A DNA stretch of 64,000 bases from Gigantopelta aegis (GCF_016097555.1 NC_054712.1:45431808-45495807); one strand, 5' to 3'; shown: positions 32,373-43,840, counted from the first letter of the stretch. Notes: generated by a model from the sequence alone, not told the origin. Program-made: numbers and translations.

Positions 32373-32564
32373 GTTATTGTCCAGTTGAACACGGGTATGT
32401 GCTGATTGACAGGTTAAACTTATGTTTGAAGGCGTCCACCGACAAAAAATCGTTTGAACAAGCACGTAACATTTGCAGCCAATCCTGCGCCAGGCTGATT
32501 GTCCTAGACACGGAAGCGAAAAACACAGCTGTCACCAGTCATATCAATGTATCCAGAAGTCCAG
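32373..32564 (+). CDS. Lectin gene 2, CTLD N-terminal exon
   Basis: Acceptor ATATTTGCAG, donor CCAG|GTAATT, phase 1 both ends, 192 bp (gene 1 has 186). It reads GYCPVEHGYVLIDRLNLCL, FEQARNICSQSCARLIVLD and TEAKNTAVTSHI. An extra Cys replaces Gly in the SESGA/SQSCA stretch. The last residues diverge from gene 1 because the donor lies 6 bp later in alignment. It forms the first half of the CTLD with the exon at 40570. The intron after it is about 8 kb. Confidence 0.85.
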
Positions 32565-32674
32565 GTAATTAATGTTTGACTATCTTAGAATGAAGCGGGT
32601 AATGCTTATGTTTGGTTGTAGAAAACAGACATATTTGTTTTAGAAGGTTGGTGGAAAGCAAACATAGGATAGGC

Positions 32675-34275
32675 ACTGTTTGTCTTAAGGCTCATATAGA
32701 CTGTCTTAAAGCTTATATATACTATCTTATGGCTCATATAGACTATCTTAAGACCCATATAGACTGTCTTATGGCTCATATAGACTGACTTAAGACTCAT
32801 ATAGATTGCCGTATAGCTCATATAGATTGTCTTAAGACTTATATAGACTATCTTAAGGCTCATATATACTGTCTTATGGCTCATAGAGACTATCTCATAG
32901 CTCATATAGACTATCTTATGGCTCATATAGACTATCTTAAGACCCATATAGACTGTCTTATGGCTCATATAGACTGACTTAAGACCCATATAGACTGTCT
33001 TAAGGCTCATAGAGACTGTTTTAAGGCTCATATATACTGTCTTAAGGCTCATAGAGACTTAAGGCTCATATAGACTTACGCCTCATATAGACTGCCTTAA
33101 AGCTCATACAGACTGTCTTATGGCTCATAGAGACTGTCTTAAGGCTCATAGAGACTGTCTTATGGCTCATATAGACTGTCTTAAAGGCTCATACAGACTG
33201 TCTTAAGCCTCATATAGACTACCTTAAAGCTCATACAGACTGTCTTATGGCTCATAGAGACTGTCTTAAGGCTCATATAGACTGCCGTATGGCTCATATA
33301 GACTGTCTTAAGGCTCATAGAGACTGTCTTATGGCTCATAGAGACTGTCTTATAGCTCATATAGACTGCCGTATGGCTCATATAGACTGTCTTAAGGCTC
33401 ATAGAGACTTAAGTCTCATACAGACTGTTAAGACTAATGTCTTAAAACTTATATATATAGACTATCTTATGGCTCATAGAGACTGTCTTATGGCTCATAT
33501 AGACTGTCTTAAGGCTCATAGATACTTAAGGCTCATATAGACTTAAGCCCCATATAGACTGCCTTAAAGCTCATACAGACTGTCTTATGGCTCATAGAGA
33601 CTATCTTATGGTTCATATAGACTGTCTTAAGACTCATATAGACTGTCGTATGGCTCATATAGACTGACTTAGGACTCGTATAGACTATGTTAAGGCTCAT
33701 ATAGACTTAAGGCTCATATACTGTCTTAAGGCTCATATAGACTGTTTTAGGGCGTATATAGACTGTCTTAAGGCTCATATAGACTGACTTATGGCTCATA
33801 TAGACTGTCTTAAGACCCATATAGACTATCTTAAGGCTTATATAGACTTAAGGCTCATATAGATGGTCTTAATGCTCATATAGACTGTCTTACAGCTTAT
33901 ATAGACTGTCTTACGGCTCATATAGACTGTCTTAAGACTCATATTGACTATGTTAAGGCTCATATAGACTTAAGGCTCATATAGACTGTCTTAAGGCTCA
34001 TATAGACTGTTTTAGGGCTTATATAGACTGTCTTAAGGCTCATATAGACTGACTTATGGCTCATATACACTGTCTTAAGACTCATATAGACTATCTTAAG
34101 GCTCATATAGACTTAAGGCTCATATAGATGGTCTTAATGCTCATATAGACGGTCTTACAGCTTATATAGACTGTCTTGCGGCTCATATAGACTGTCTTAA
34201 GACTTATATAGACTATGTTAAGGCTCATATAGACTTACGGCTCATATAGATTGTCTTAATGCTCATATAGACTGA
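32675..34275. repeat. 1.6-kb minisatellite with a ~21-bp unit
   Basis: The unit core is CTCATATAGACTGTCTTA with variation (AGAGACT, TATACT, TTATGG, TTAAGA). Shortened 15-bp units (CTCATATAGACTTAAG) and higher-order repeats of several hundred bp are visible: 33690-33960 resembles 33970-34240. It begins directly after GCAAACATAGGATAGGCACT and TTTGTCTTAAGG, that is, inside a relic of the 40-bp intron repeat of gene 1. The Met/Ser/Leu-rich ORFs on both strands are artefacts. Confidence 0.9.
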
Positions 34276-34499
34276 TTTGTATGCTCCCGAATAATGCTAT
34301 AAAAGGCGAATTGTAATTGGTCGATATTTAAATTGTTATTTATAGATGAAATGTCACCTGGACATGGGAGTCCACGCAATGCTGTTAGATCTACTGGTAG
34401 ACCCAGTAGAGCTAATTTTAATCAGATTGTGGAAACACGAACATTGCTTCAGAGTGACATCATTGTGACAGTCATAAGCAAACTAGGTCAGCACTATAG

Positions 34500-34650
34500 T
34501 CCAGGAGCCTATTTCACTAAACATCGTAAATTTACGTTTACGTGTAAAAGTTACACCTGCCGTACGTCTACCTCTACGTGTACGTTTACTCCGTTTCACG
34601 AAGCCGGTCGTAGAAATACTACTAACTTACTTTGCACGTAAATCTACGTC
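34500..34650. repeat. Dispersed ACGTAAA/TCTACG-rich repeat, copy 1
   Basis: GGAGCCTATTTCACTAAACA then TCGTAAATTTACG, and further CGTAAATCTACGTCTG. A related copy is at 36510-36610. Confidence 0.5.
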
Positions 34651-34674
34651 TGTTTTCTTTTGCAGCTCATTTAG

Positions 34675-34745
34675 CATAAATTTGACATCTAAAGCCGATT
34701 ATTAATAAATCAATGTGCTCTAGTACTGTCGTTCAACAGAACAAA
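34675..34745 (+). repeat. Type A SINE tail fragment
   Basis: AATTTGACATCTAAAGCCGA, ATTAATAAATCAATGTGCTC, ACTGTCGTTCAACAGAACAA. Confidence 0.75.
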
Positions 34746-35330
34746 CTTATAACTTTTAAAAGAAAGAACGAATAAACTTGATAAAGTTTGGAAACAACCG
34801 TTTCCGGTATACCAACACAACGGTTGTACTGTACCAAATAAATTTCTATAGGTGACAATGTTAACCTATGTAGTTAAAAATACTATATTATGGGTCAATT
34901 CCCTATATTTGCTTTAGGAGTGTGTGTGTGTGGGGGGGGGGGGGGGGGGGGCACTGATGGATCGGGTACAAAACTCTATATCAGATTTTGGGTTACAATG
35001 GTAAAAATTAATGTGATAAAAAAAAGTCTCACAAGTGTGTGTGTGTGTGGGGGGGGGGGTGAGGGGGACGTACCCCCAGGCCCCCTTCGGTTCCTACTGG
35101 CCTGATTTGGACAAGTCGATATGCACTTTAAAAAAAAAAAAAATTATGATGATTTCAATTCGTGTTTTCATACAAAGTAGTAGATATACTGCAAAAAGGG
35201 TCTGCATTAAAAAAAAGAATAATAAAAAAAAAAAAGGCATGTCCACCCCATGGATCCGAAACTAAAATTTGCCCAGGTCATAAACGAGTTTATTATTTGT
35301 GTAGGCAAAATGCAAGATGACGTTTGGGTA

Positions 35331-35484
35331 CAGTGGCGTAGCGTGGGTTGCCAGCGCCCGGGGCAAGACAAGTATTGCGCTCCCTAACCAGTGGACCGTT
35401 AGCACTCCCCGAGTCCCTTCCACCAGTCCAGAATTTTGCGCCCAGGGCGACCGCCCCAGTGGCCCCGCCCACGCTACGCCACTG
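35331..35484. mobile_element. hAT-like MITE (CAGTGGCGTAGCGTGGG termini)
   Basis: The left end CAGTGGCGTAGCGTGGG is mirrored exactly by CCCACGCTACGCCACTG. Flanking 8-mers TTTGGGTA and TTCGGGTG match 6 of 8, as expected for an old hAT target duplication. GC-rich interior without an ORF. Confidence 0.7.
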
Positions 35485-36051
35485 TTCGGGTGTATTATGG
35501 GTGGGTTTCTTTTTTTCTTTTCACCCCAATCAAAATAATAGTCAGTTGACCAGGCAGTCATTTGTGCATGGATATATCTTTTATTTCTAAATTGTAGAGA
35601 AAATATGATGTTGAATTTTAAAAAGATGAAAGTAAAACATGGTATAGTGCGTCAAATATAAGTTTTAAAATAATACATTTGATAGCAGGGGCGGATCTAG
35701 ACATTTGTAAAGGGGAGAGGGGTGTCACAGAATTGTAATAGGAGCAAGTTGAGTTTGTGCAAGGCAAATGAGCCGAGGTCCGAAGTATTCGTAATGAAGA
35801 CAAGAATAGACGCGTATTCAGGACAGTTTACCACACCCCCATGTCTAGACCACGGTACGGCCCTGCGTTTAATGGGAACTGGTACAGGCAATAGGTACTG
35901 GGGGGAAATATCGTCTGGGGTTTTTTGCTGCATACATTTGCATATATCAAAAAATATGCAGACTCGTCTTAATAGAACGCTGTCAGCCTATTTGAATTTT
36001 TTTTTTTTTTAAATTGAGTGGATTAAAATATATATATATATATATATAGCT

Positions 36052-36358
36052 TTTGTTTAACGACACCACTAAAACACATTGATTTATTATTCATCGGCTA
36101 TTCGATGTCAAATATTTGGTAATTCTGACAAGTAGTTGTTGGAGTTGACCCGCTACATTTGTTTCCTAATGCTGCAAGGGATCTTTTATATCCGCTTTCC
36201 TACAGACAGGAAAGCACATACCACGGCCTTTGACCAGCTGTGATGCACTGGTTGGAACCAGAAAAAAAATCAGTTGAATGGATCCACCGAGGTGGTTCGA
36301 TCCTGTGACGCTGGTACCTCAAGCGAGCACTCAACCGACTGGGTTAAATCCCGCCCTA
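36052..36358 (-). repeat. Type A SINE with GGTGGTTCGATCC head
   Basis: Tail TTTAACGACACCACTAAAAC. Head, reverse complement, begins TTAGGGCGGGATTTAACCCA. Confidence 0.8.
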
Positions 36359-36509
36359 AGTGGATCAAATGACACAGGTAACAAAACTGACTAACACTGG
36401 ATTAATAAAGGGAGTTAATTTGTTAAACACTTTACAAAAATCAAGTGTGACCATTTTATGAATTATCGAAGTGGATGTAGCAATTTACGTGTGCGACTAG
36501 TTGTGGTCG

Positions 36510-36610
36510 AGGGAGCCAATTTCACTAAACATCGTAAGCTACGTTTTGCACGTAAACGTAAATCTACGACTGAAGAGCATTTCACAAAGAAGTGTAAACG
36601 TAAGCAGGGA
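36510..36610. repeat. Dispersed ACGTAAA-rich repeat, copy 2
   Basis: GGAGCCAATTTCACTAAACA, CGTAAACGTAAATCTACGAC. Shared with 34500-34650. Confidence 0.5.
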
Positions 36611-36665
36611 TGTGCGCTGGACATTATGCAGGGGGGGGGGGGGGGTCAAAAAGGCCGCCAATTAA

Positions 36666-36668
<3 letters not shown>

Positions 36669-36719
<51 letters not shown>

Positions 36720-36747
36720 ATATAGATATATATATATATATATATAT
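36669..36747. repeat. (AC)n and (AT)n microsatellite
   Basis: A dinucleotide AC run followed by an AT run. Confidence 0.9.
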
Positions 36748-37330
36748 ACTCACAGTTGACCCACAACAACTATTTAGGTATCTGTTTATATTTATGAGCT
36801 CAGTGAATGATGTTGTAAAAACGAAAATTGTTGTCTGACCTAAGCATCCATCTTGAAATTCAAAATGGACACCATTTTAATATATTTTACCATATATCTC
36901 AACTCTCAGTTAACATAGAAACACAATATCTTTTGTCTGTATGTACATTTACGTAGCCATGAATTTATTGATAATATTTTTATAGTCATCCAATCGTGGC
37001 ATTTTTCATATATCGTAATTTCCGGTTAAGGCAGAAGCACAATTATTTTTGTCTGTACATTTGTAGGATCAATGAACTAAAGGGCGACATTTTTATAACC
37101 ATCCTCCAGTCATGGAACCATGTTAAAATTCAAAATGGAAGCCATATGGAGATTTAAAAATGACCACCTATTTTATCAATTGGCAAATACTTTTCCTGTT
37201 AGTCCACATACATTTTATGTCAAATAATTAAAATATTGCATTACTAATGACTTTCATGTTCTACATTTTAAACTAATGAAATAGAGGAACAGACCAATTG
37301 TAAACTATAATTCACAATGACACATTAGCA

Positions 37331-37518
37331 GGGCTCGCCCTGCTCTTGCCAAATTAGCCAATTGCTTTTTTTATATATATATATATATACAAAGTGGCTA
37401 CAACATTTAGTATCTGGCTAATAGAATGTTTTTAAATTAGCCACTTTTTAATAATTTCTAAAGAAATATCCTATATACATGTATCTGAAAATTGGCTAAA
37501 ACTAATTATTTTCCAGTG
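37331..37518. repeat. Insertion in the left arm of the inverted structure
   Basis: CAGGGCTCGCCCTGCTCTTG, then AATTAGCC/GGCTAA words, an (AT)n run and a closing ATTTTCCAGTGTGACC. It is absent from the right arm, where the flanks are contiguous. Confidence 0.5.
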
Positions 37519-37524
37519 TGACCG

Positions 37525-38345
37525 CTGATTAGGCATCTACTTCGTCTGTAGTGGCATGTGTACTGCAGCAACCATCACCACTTTAGAGTTCTGTACATGG
37601 CAGATTGTATTCCTTACAGGTTCATCTACCTGAACACTTACTGATACCACAGTTGCATCTGATCAGTTCTATCACAGCCTCTGGTACAGCTTGCACCTTC
37701 AACCACATTTACACATATATCCTCCTTGATCCAACCATGGGTCTAAATCACTGGATGTAGCATGGAATCCTAAGCTAGGATATTTGCTTGGAGACATGCT
37801 CTTTGGGTATGCTGTTATTAGATATTTGGCAGTGTTTCCACACTTTGGTTTAGTGATGGTGTCTTGAACTTCTATCCTCTCAGAATAGCTGCGTCAATTG
37901 CACCTTGAGCTTAGTACCATGGAGTACTGACCTCTTTGTATGATTCATCAGTAATTCCAAGCTGGCTAAGAGCTTCAGATATAGCCAGTGAAGATTTTCC
38001 GAATACATTCAATAACATTTGTTTGCATATACCATCAATTTGTTCTGTTGTGCCACATCCAGTCACTACATACAACACTGGCAATGTTGATTTTCTTTCT
38101 GAACCCAGTTCATCATCAATTAGTTGCATGTTGATCTGGTTGCGACTTACGTCTGTACCGATAATTATTGGAATCAGTGTGTGTGATCTTCTCAGGATAA
38201 GGACTAAGTCTGTGTCTCGTGCAGAAATTCACTTCTAATCTGTCATATATGTTGTCAGTGATCGGAAGCATTTCCTGCATGCTTTGATTCACTATTAGAT
38301 GGTTACATGGGTGTAAGGTTTATTTTTTACCACCATATTTATGAC
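37525..38345 (-). pseudogene. Cys-rich-tail relic protein, left inverted copy
   Basis: Minus strand, 5' to 3': TDLVLILRR, HTLIPIIIGTDVSRNQI, LPVLYVVTGCGTTEQIDGI, SLAISEALSQLGITDESY, then in other frames KPKCGNTAK and the tail VIELIRCNCGISKCSGR, CKEYNLPCTEL. The GCGTT motif corresponds to the GCDT motif of the family and the tail to its CXC-like end. The 72-codon stretch 37911-38129 is the longest open piece. Stops and frameshifts elsewhere show it is not a working gene. Its relation to a named superfamily is not known to me. Confidence 0.55.
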
Positions 38346-38539
38346 AAATGAGCGCTACAATATCGAAAACTATTGCAGGCTATGATGTGACAATGACACA
38401 TGTGAAAGCCTACTCCTACCAATGACATCAATTAGATATACACATGATCATCTGATAAAAGTTATATAAAGGCATATAAAGTTATTTACTGATGTAAAAC
38501 GCTAGTTACAGTCACAAACACAACAAAACATGTACTAAA

Positions 38540-39400
38540 ATATCATCCTACCACAGGTGTCAGGACACAAGAAGAAGCAGACATGATCACGATTCCTCTT
38601 ACTCGTGAAGTAATCAGACCAGGCAATGCGGTGGATTTCTACATGAAAGACACAGACTGTTGGGCTTTTATCACCATTAGGTTACACACATAATTATATG
38701 TAAATCACAACCAGATCAACCTGCAAACATTGTATAATGAACAGTATCCAGAGATATACTCGGATTACCAGATGTTCATGCTGTAACTGAATATGAAACA
38801 ACACGGCAATTGGTGATGGTGGACATCAATAAAAATAATTCAATGTATTCACGAAAGCTCCACCTATAAGTAACACCAAAGTTAGGTTGGAATCGGTGAT
38901 GAACCATGCAAAGAGGTCAGTGGAAAATGTGAAGATTTTACTGCATGGAACCAAGCACAAGGGTAATTTCTACAACTGATTCAGCTACTCTAAGATGAAA
39001 GAAGTTCAAGAAATCATTACCAAAACAAAGTGTGGAAACACTGCCACCTACCTTTGGGGTATGAAAACAGCATACCCAAAAAGCACATCTCCAAGCACAT
39101 TTCTGAGCTCAAGATACCATGCTACATCTGGACATTCTTGATCCACGCAAACCTGGTTGGGTCAAGGGGGTTGGTATATTTGTGACTGCTGTTGGAGGTG
39201 CAAGCTGCACCAGAAGCTGTGGTAAAAATGATAAGATGCAATTGTGGTGCCAGTAAGTGTTCAGATAGATGTACTGTAATTTAGTGTAAGCGACACAACC
39301 TTCAATGCACAGAGCGTTGCAAGCATGAAACTGATGTGGACTGCTGCAATATGCAAACTATTACAGATGAAGTAGATGCCTAATATGCCACTATGAATTA
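38540..39400 (+). pseudogene. Cys-rich-tail relic protein, right inverted copy
   Basis: Plus strand: TQEEADMITIPLTREV, GNAVDFYMKDTDCWAFI, then decayed sequence aligning with the GCGTT region of the left copy (38790-38870). It ends EAVVKMIRCNCGASKCSDR, CKRHNLQCTERC. QEEAD and DTD motifs are upstream parts of the same family. More stops than in the left copy. Confidence 0.55.
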
Positions 39401-40569
39401 CAATTTACAGTTGGTATGTTCCTCTATTTCATTAGTGTCATTAGTATGCAATATTATAATTATTTGACCTACAAATGTACAAAAGTTGCATTTGTATGTA
39501 GACTAGGAAAACAAGTATTTGCCAAATGATTACATATGGCTGCCATTTTGAAGTTTAAGATGTTTGCCATAATTTGATGACTATAAATCTAATGAATTAG
39601 ATTAACTGACCACTGAAATATACATCTAGACAATAAAATTGTGCTTCTCCGTTAACCATAAGTTGAAACATAAGACAAATGTATTAAAATGGCAGCCATA
39701 TTGAATTTCAAGATTGTTTTCATGATCCAGTGACCATATAAATGAATACCATCCAATGCATGGAATACAGAAATGTACATGGACAAAACATTATGCTTCC
39801 ACGTTAACCGGGAGTCGAGATATTTGAAAAATATATTAAAGTGTTTGCCATTTTGAATTTCAAGATGGCTGCCAAGATCAGACAACAATTTTCCTTTTTC
39901 AAAAAATAATTATCTGAGCTGACACCAAAATAATTTTTCTGTGTTTAATGGGAGAAAAGATAGAGAAAAAAATATAATGAAATGACGTCCATTTTGAATT
40001 TCAAGATGGTATGCCATGTGAGATGAATAATAATAATAAAACAAAATTAATTCACTACATACTATGTTTAACTAGACCCCAAATATATGTTTCTATGTTA
40101 AATGGGAGTAGAGATATAATATAAAGAAATTATATGAAAATTACGGCCATTTTGAAGTTCAAGATGGCTGACATGATAGTGGTAAAAAAAAAATGCTACC
40201 AATGGATTTCTAGTTCAGGTAGGTCATGGGAACATATGACCCAAATTTTATTAACCTGAGCAAAAAAAAAAAATGCAACCTTCAGAAAATGAACATAAGT
40301 CCCTAGACTACTAGCTGATCGAGTGCGGTGAAATTGTTATGAGCTAACAGCTGAGTAAAAGGTCTCAAGTAACGTTTTGCTAAGCTGATAGCTCTCATCT
40401 GCGTAAGACACTGGCGTAGGAACCTTCCTACACCACTGTAAAGCTTAAGACTTGCGGCATAAATCATACCCGAGTAATGTTTATCTTAAACTGGTGATTG
40501 GATTATAACTCATACCTAGGTAATGCTTATCTTGAACTGGTGGTAGAATTTAATTTGATTATATTTCAG

Positions 40570-40799
40570 ATCCAGGCGAATATTTCATTGGCCTGAGAGA
40601 CGTGGTCACCGAGAACGTGTTCGTGTGGGAGGACGGCAACACCGCTGTGTTCAAGAAGTGGGATAAGTGGGAGCCCAACGACGCCCTCGACGGTGAGGAC
40701 TGTGTGCTGCTAACGCCGTGGAAGGCGACGTGGTACGACATATCTTGTGGTGCCAGACACAAATACATCTGTGAAAAACAACCATGGTGGAGCCCGTGA
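40570..40799 (+). CDS. Lectin gene 2, CTLD C-terminal exon with stop
   Basis: Acceptor TTATATTTCAG, phase 1. It reads GEYFIGLRDVVTENVFVWED, then KKWDKWEPNDALDGEDCVLL, WYDISCGARHKYICEKQPW and a TGA. It contains a full EPN motif (mannose-type in characterised CTLDs) but WYD in place of WND. Gene 1 shows the opposite pair, EPS and WND. The protein runs four residues (WWSP) past the point where gene 1 stops. The last ~20 bases (TGTGAAAAAACAACCATGG) occur again at 40909-40927 as a short downstream duplicate. Confidence 0.85.
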
Positions 40800-40940
40800 C
40801 CGAGTGATTGAAAACATATATCATTGTACAAAGAACAACGGAATCGGGCCCAAGTTTGACAACTTACGAGGTCCTACACTATATACATACACTATACGTG
40901 GTGCCCTTGTGAAAAAACAACCATGGTGAACACGATCCTG

Positions 40941-41115
40941 CAGGCACGGCGGAAGCAAGTTACTTAGTAGACATTGGAGGGAGTGGTGGTGGCGGTGGGG
41001 GACTGACTAACATCGAGGGAGCAAAGGTTCGGAGGTATGCTCCCCCGTAAACATTTGAAAACTAGATATATTGAAATGCAATTTCCTGCATTCTACAAGT
41101 AAAATTCATCTGCTT
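40941..41115 (+). repeat. Interspersed repeat R, copy 3
   Basis: GGCACGGCGGAAGCAAGTTA, AGGTATGCTCCCCCGTAAAC, TTGAAATGCAATTTCCTGCA. Confidence 0.65.
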
Positions 41116-41688
41116 TCAGATTTACACCTAACTCTATTTTACTTTTTTGGTTATAGTATACCACAAAATAATGTTAAGAAACGATTACAATGTCAAAGAA
41201 ATAACTATTAATATGTATGAAAAAAATGCAGTCATTGAGTGGACCAATCGTCCGTGGACGAATTGTCCAGTGGACGAACCGTATGGAAAGCACGTTTTTA
41301 ATGTTATTTATTTTTTAATATTGACGTTTTGCAGTAAGTAGTATTACAATTTTTTTTTTTCGTTAAACTAAGCGATACGAATGGACGCATTTTAAAAGAA
41401 ACAAGTAGAAATGATGCCGATAACAATTCCAAGATTTCATAATAATGTTCTTTTTTTTCTTCTTTTTTTTCAACTTCAACAACTTTTTGATCTTGTCTCT
41501 TTTCTATTGCCTTCGGCTTGGCAAGCCTTCTGATCGTTCTAGCATTTAGGGTTAGGGGGTCACTTGTACTTATAGCTATAGAGATCTATAGATGTTGGAA
41601 AGATCGGAACTTTGTCCATTAGTCAACTCGCCCCAACCCAAGCATTATACTCATAATACTGTGATGGTGCAATTTTATGGGTATCTTG

Positions 41689-42590
41689 TCGTTTCGGCCG
41701 GTTGCTAGTCACTTGGTACCTTGGTCCTTTCGTACCATAGTCATTTCGTAGCTTGGTTCTTTTGTACCATATTCATTTCGTACCTAATTTGGTCCTTTCG
41801 TACCATTGCAAAATTGAAAGTCATATCGTACCCAATCTAATTACGTATATAAGATGCAAACACCACCTGCAACTGACTTTATAAATCATTAAATATTTAA
41901 TTTTGTCCCTAAAATAAGATCAAGTCATTTCGTACCATACACTGAAACAAATTTGTTGTTAATTTAAGGGCGTTTCTGATCAGCAAAAAAAAATAAAAAA
42001 TATTGTCATTGTGTATAAGTAATAAACATGAGCAATTGGCTGATTTGGTAATCGATAGGGTAGTCAATGTTTTCAGTGGTTGTTATTGTTTATTTCTTAA
42101 ACAAATAAGATAATAAGTAATAATAAGTAATATTCGACCATTTCAGCTGGTAACTGAAAAAAATTGTTCATATTTATTTATTTATTTATTATTATTAGCA
42201 TATTTATTAATTATGAATGTAAAAAAAAGCACACTTTGGTCAATTGGAGCCAATTTCAGAAAACATCGAACTTGGCCGTTAGTAGTACATACCAAATACG
42301 GCTCATGTCAGGTAAAATGGAAATAACAGTTGACAGGTGTTATGGTAAATCAATAACGATATGCTGCACAATAATGTGTTCTGATTTTCAAACTGTCAAA
42401 GTAAATTTAAAAAACAAAACCAAAAAACACTGCTTTTATGCTATGGTCGATTCGTTTTTTATATACTGGTATGAAATGACTATGGTATGGAAAGACTTCT
42501 CACAATCGTACGAAATAACTAAGGTACGAAATGACTTTTTGCAATGGTACGAAATGACTAGGGTACGAAATGACCAGGCAGCATGGTATT
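41689..42590. repeat. Element bounded by inverted arrays of a GGTACGAAATGACT-like motif
   Basis: The left arm (41689-41940) repeats TCCTTTCGTACCATAGTCAT and TTTCGTACC at 20-30-bp spacing. The right arm (42468-42590) repeats the inverse: TACGAAATGACT, GGTATGGAAAGACT. The AT-rich middle has no coding sequence; an ORF at 42164-42685 crosses into the array and has no domain. Confidence 0.6.
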
Positions 42591-42874
42591 TACATGTGCT
42601 CTACGTCACAAAAAGGTCACGTGATGCGCTTCAAATGCATGACAAGTCGAAGGGAATCCGCCGTCTAAAAATAGACTTTATTTGACGGTTGAAGGGGAAA
42701 ATAAATTGATACGTACGAAAAAATATTTGGCAAAAATGCATATTGTGCAACTAAGAACATTTGGGGGACCAAAAACACATTGAATATACAGATATAGATA
42801 TTCTGGACAAGGAAATGTAAGTAAATTGTCATTCTAACAATTAAAAAAGGTTTTATTAGCCGAAAACTTTATAG

Positions 42875-43046
42875 CATTGCAACAAAGTCAGGAATGTCCC
42901 TTTAAGACAACCAAAAACACCTTGAATATATAGACACAAATATTCAATGTATTTTCTTGTTTAGAATATCAAAGTTTAATCGTAGAAATATTTTATTAGT
43001 CGGAAACATCATACAATGCAGCAAACTCAGGAATGTCCCTTTAAAG
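42875..43046. mobile_element. Partial TTAA-type MITE, copy 3
   Basis: GTCAGGAATGTCCCTTTAAG at the left and GCAGCAAACTCAGGAATGTC then CCTTTAA at the right, both in the same orientation. This is a right end followed by a second, more complete right half. Confidence 0.6.
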
Positions 43047-43400
43047 AAATAATGAATGAATAAATGTCTAATGTCAAACTACGGTAAATGCAAAAATGAA
43101 GTGATATAAAAATCAATATAAAAATTCAAGAGTTAAATTAAAACACAGTGTAAAGACCTGTGCAAAAAATGCAAATATCACAAGTAAGTAAAATTAAAAT
43201 GTATAATAAAATGCTGTATGACGAAGAAATTGCAGTATTAGTTCTGGATGGAATCGAAATAATTCCATCACATTTCTTCTACCAAATACATATTTTCTAG
43301 TTTTTGTCCCAGATGATTGCACTCTACCGTCAGAGAACACCGACAGTCCTCACACTGAGGTGGAGGATCCTTTTGCAGAATAAATATGGCTGAAAGAAAG

Positions 43401-43705
43401 AAATGTTTTATTTAACGACACACTCAACACATTTTATTTACGGTTATATGGCGTCAGACATATGGTTACGGATCACATAGATAGAGAGAGAGGAAACCTA
43501 CTGTCGCCAATTCATGGGCTACTCTTTTCGATTAGCAGCAAGTTTGTTTTATATGCACCATCCTACAGACATGGTAGTACATGCCACGGCCTTTGATATA
43601 CCAGTCGTGGTTCACTGGTTGGAACGAGAAATAGCCCAATTGGACCACCGACGGGGATCGATCCCAGATCGAGCGAGCGCTTTACCACGGGGCTACGTCC
43701 TGCCC
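43401..43705 (-). repeat. Type A SINE, ACGCACTC-like tail subtype
   Basis: Tail TTTATTTAACGACACACTCA, body ACCACGG-type sequence, head CTACGTCCTGCCCC at the right. Confidence 0.85.
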
Positions 43706-43726
43706 CATGGCTGAACGATACTGTCC

Positions 43727-43840
43727 TGAGTTTGCACCGTTGTAACATGTTTTCGACTAAAAGAGCCTTTTTGGAAGCTAAAGTTACATATTAAACACAT
43801 TTTTCTGTTTAGAATATATACCAATGTCTGCATGACCAAT
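43727..43840. mobile_element. Partial TTAA-type MITE, copy 4 (left half)
   Basis: TGTCCTGAGTTTGCACCGTT, GTTACATATTAAACACATTT and TCTGTTTAGAATATA match the left half of copies 1 and 2. Confidence 0.55.

Larger units (their letters stand above)
36843..40165. mobile_element. Large inverted structure made of two divergent element copies
   Basis: The arm 36843-38345 is, read in reverse complement, alignable throughout with 38540-40165. Examples are ATCTTGAAATTCAAAATGGA at the outer end and TCAAATAATTA-AATATTGCA then AATGAAATAGAGGAACA further in. Deeper still are AACAGCATACCCAAA, AAGTGTGGAAACACTGCC and CGCAACCAGATCAAC/CACAACCAGATCAAC. Each copy carries the relic gene pointing outward and ends in subterminal repeats of TTTTGAATTTCAAGATGG type (several units at 39530-40165). 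The left arm has an extra ~190 bp (37331-37518). It is either a very long TIR element or two copies joined head to head. Confidence 0.6.

Noticed and set aside
31811..32572. Long ORFs (178-252 codons) rich in Asp, Ile, Met or Ser on both strands
   Set aside because: They are translations of the GAT/ATT tract in each frame; only the last ~60 codons of one plus frame are real exon sequence.
32606..33540. Repetitive ORFs MSLKTVYMSLKTVSM-type and AHIDCLKAHRDCL-type
   Set aside because: The unit is a 21-bp (7-codon) minisatellite, so open frames arise automatically. No splice or start context.
32675..34275. Possible CRISPR-like array
   Set aside because: Units are contiguous with no unique spacers, and the DNA is eukaryotic. 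It is a minisatellite.
42164..42685. 173-codon ORF
   Set aside because: It begins in AT-rich sequence and ends in the GGTACGAAATGACT repeat array; no domain.
43300..43384. A possible terminal exon (acceptor TTTTCTAG, reading to DPFAE and stop)
   Set aside because: Only ~25 codons, no partner exon and no recognisable family.
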